DNA of 64,000 nt from Sphaerolaimus hirsutus (lineage: Eukaryota; Nematoda; Chromadorea; Monhysterida; Sphaerolaimidae): positions 11,780,001 to 11,844,000 of the forward strand of contig OZ038456.1 of the NCBI GenBank assembly GCA_964036195.1, in the 5' to 3' direction. The notes beneath the pieces are model-generated. The model had not been told where the DNA came from. It searched no databases and saw nothing but the letters and a program-made list of their open reading frames with translations. Within the stretch, counting starts at the first letter, position 1; each line of letters starts with the position of its first letter. Positions 62,066-64,000 of the stretch are shown here, in pieces. Both the position numbers and the translations under genes were made by a program.

Positions 62066-64000
62066 TTTGAGGGCTGTTTGAGTGGTTTGCTGATCTGTAT
62101 TTTGCTTGGTTGTTCTGTTGGCAGGTTGCCAGGTGGTTTATGTTCAATTGAGTGGGAATGGATGGTCCGATGGCGTTTTTGAGATTTGTTGAGAATTTAT
62201 TTCAGTGTTATTGGCAGAATGTAGACATAACTCCCTCCTCTGGCCAGGTACCCTGAAGGAAAGGAAATTGTAGTAAACATTTGAATGCAAAGTATACTGC
62301 AAAAACATTATGCATACCTAATTAAGGAAAGCATATTTTATGTAAAATAAATAAATACATCTAACCACCAAGATATGAATTCATTGACATTTTACATCGT
62401 ATGGCACATATTTACTTACTTTACTTTGTGTGAAAGTGCAAAAGTGAAGTGTAAAAAATGGGAAATTTAGTAATACCTAATTATCAAATCAGAGGCAGTA
62501 TGTATGGTAAAACGAACCAAACCATTGCAAAACTGGCTTCAATGTTTGACATTGAAGTAATTACATAAACTACCTATAACTTTGATTGATTGCAATTATA
62601 AAATTTATAAATACACGCACCAAACAAAAAAATGGAAAAAATTTCCAACAAAAACAAACAATCACAAAAAAACAAAATCCAACACATAAGCCCAAAAACT
62701 TTTCAGCTTCACCCAGTTAGCCCCAGGTTACAGAGATAAATGGCACTATAGACTATACTGCTAGGAAAACATAATACAAATACAATACAGCCATTGTCAA
62801 AGTTTACACAAGAAACTTCCCAATACCAGAGGGATGTGTAGTGCACTGCAGACATTGCACTGTATTTGGTGAAGTGCAGATCTGTTAATCAGATTTTGAT
62901 GATTGTAGTTGAAAGGATGCAAAAAGCAGCAGAAAAAATCGTTTGTTTTTTCATATCAGGATCGGCTGATTTTGGTCAGCATTTTATTGGTGGACAAATT
63001 TATACTTGATGAGGTATTTGTGAATGTAAGTATGTATTTACGTCTTTACATGTGTATTCATCTACCTACCTAAATATTTATATTAATTTAGCTATCGTAC
63101 TGTAATATTCATCTCACCAAAACATTTGGTTATCTGAAATCTTTGCCAAAACTGTGATGTTGGGAACTGAAAATTCAACTGTAGCTGCAGTTGATTGCAA
63201 AAATAAGTAGGTATGCAAATTCCTCCACACCAGCTACCTATATTCAGCTTACTATATCTGGCGACAATTATTTGTTCACAACACATAGAATACAACGCAC
63301 TATATTCCTCCAGGCAGCACTACAGTACAATTTGCAGTCATTTTCAAGTGTGACTTGAGTAGTGCTAAAGTTTTTCTTACCTAGTAGCAAATGTTGAGCA
63401 GACATTTGTAAATTTTACCATTTTTAGCGTTTTTTTAATGAAAATATGCCAAAATGATGCTTTTGGACTTTCGTCCGGTACATACCTAATCCCACCCGCA
63501 AATTTTTTTCAGACCAGCAAAATCTTAAGCATTTTTCAATCTTTTTAGGAAAGTATCGGAAACACAACAGTGTATCTTCAATCCAGATATAGGGCAGCAG
63601 GGAAGCAAGTATCAATAAATTTGTGAAACAAAGGCTGTTCCAAAAGTACTTGGCATGTAAAAAATATGGACAGCGAGCGTTTTCAGGGAAATGTAGTCTC
63701 TACATCTACAAGAGTAGTACCTGATGTAAATATATATTTAAGTTACTGATAGTGCAGATAGATGATACATGTATTCAGATATGGTGAATAAATGGTAAAT
63801 CCTCAAATAAATCCCCCTGTTAGCTGGAGATAAAAAAACAATAATTCCCCCTTGTGAATGATGGGTGGGAAGATGTAATGTGTATAAAAAACATTTTAAG
63901 TGTGTGTTCTTCCAATATTAATTCTTTTGCAGCCTGCGAATGTTCACTAGTATCGATTTCATTTCTTGAATTATAAAATGTATATTCTTACTTACAGATT
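62066..64000. other. Upstream region of ncx
   Basis: The first 200 bases next to the start codon are G/T-rich on the minus strand and may be 5' UTR. The rest is AT-rich. A degraded CGAATAA-family end (aaatcctcaaataaatcccc) is at 63796-63865. No gene, tRNA or clear promoter element was recognised. Confidence 0.5.

Noticed and set aside
1-64000. CRISPR array, prophage, bacterial operon or plasmid origin
   Set aside because: Repeats are transposon termini and satellites without spacer structure, and all genes are intron-split animal genes.

Overview
This is animal nuclear DNA, not bacterial. The genes are split by GT-AG introns of about 60 bases to several kb, the non-coding DNA is AT-rich, and well over half of the window is non-autonomous transposon sequence. 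There are no rRNA or tRNA genes, no CRISPR array and no transposase gene that I can see. The organism is an invertebrate. Two secreted cysteine-rich genes recall nematode CPG4/DUF19-type proteins, so a repeat-rich nematode-like genome is possible, but the sequence alone does not settle it.

Four protein-coding genes can be rebuilt exon by exon, each with matching splice phases and a total length divisible by three. (1) Plus strand, 507-22774: 17 exons, 580 aa, with an N-terminal TAZ-like zinc finger, a long coiled coil and a C-terminal RING-type finger; a candidate E3 ubiquitin ligase. (2) Plus strand, 28770-34083: 6 exons, about 376 aa, a secreted protein with two copies of a six-cysteine module. 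(3) Minus strand, 39555-34526: 6 exons, 437 aa, a secreted protein with a cysteine-rich head and a Ser/Thr-rich mucin-like tail. Genes 2 and 3 converge tail to tail. (4) Minus strand, 62065-42945: 20 exons, 965 aa, a complete Na+/Ca2+ exchanger (NCX/SLC8 type), the most secure call in the window.

The rest is transposon nests. I could read exact or near-exact 8-bp target-site duplications (TSDs) around eight families of hAT-like elements with termini TAG.../CAG... and TA duplications around four other groups: long foldback palindromes, CCGTATTTCCTCGAA elements, CCGTATTTCTTCTAATAG elements and TACTCGGCG elements. Many hAT-like elements are filled with one short word amplified in both orientations, and each family has its own word. 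A 1.7-kb satellite (1490-3230) and a 200-N assembly gap (4747-4946) lie in the first intron of gene 1. Almost all insertions are in introns or between genes, and several abut splice sites.
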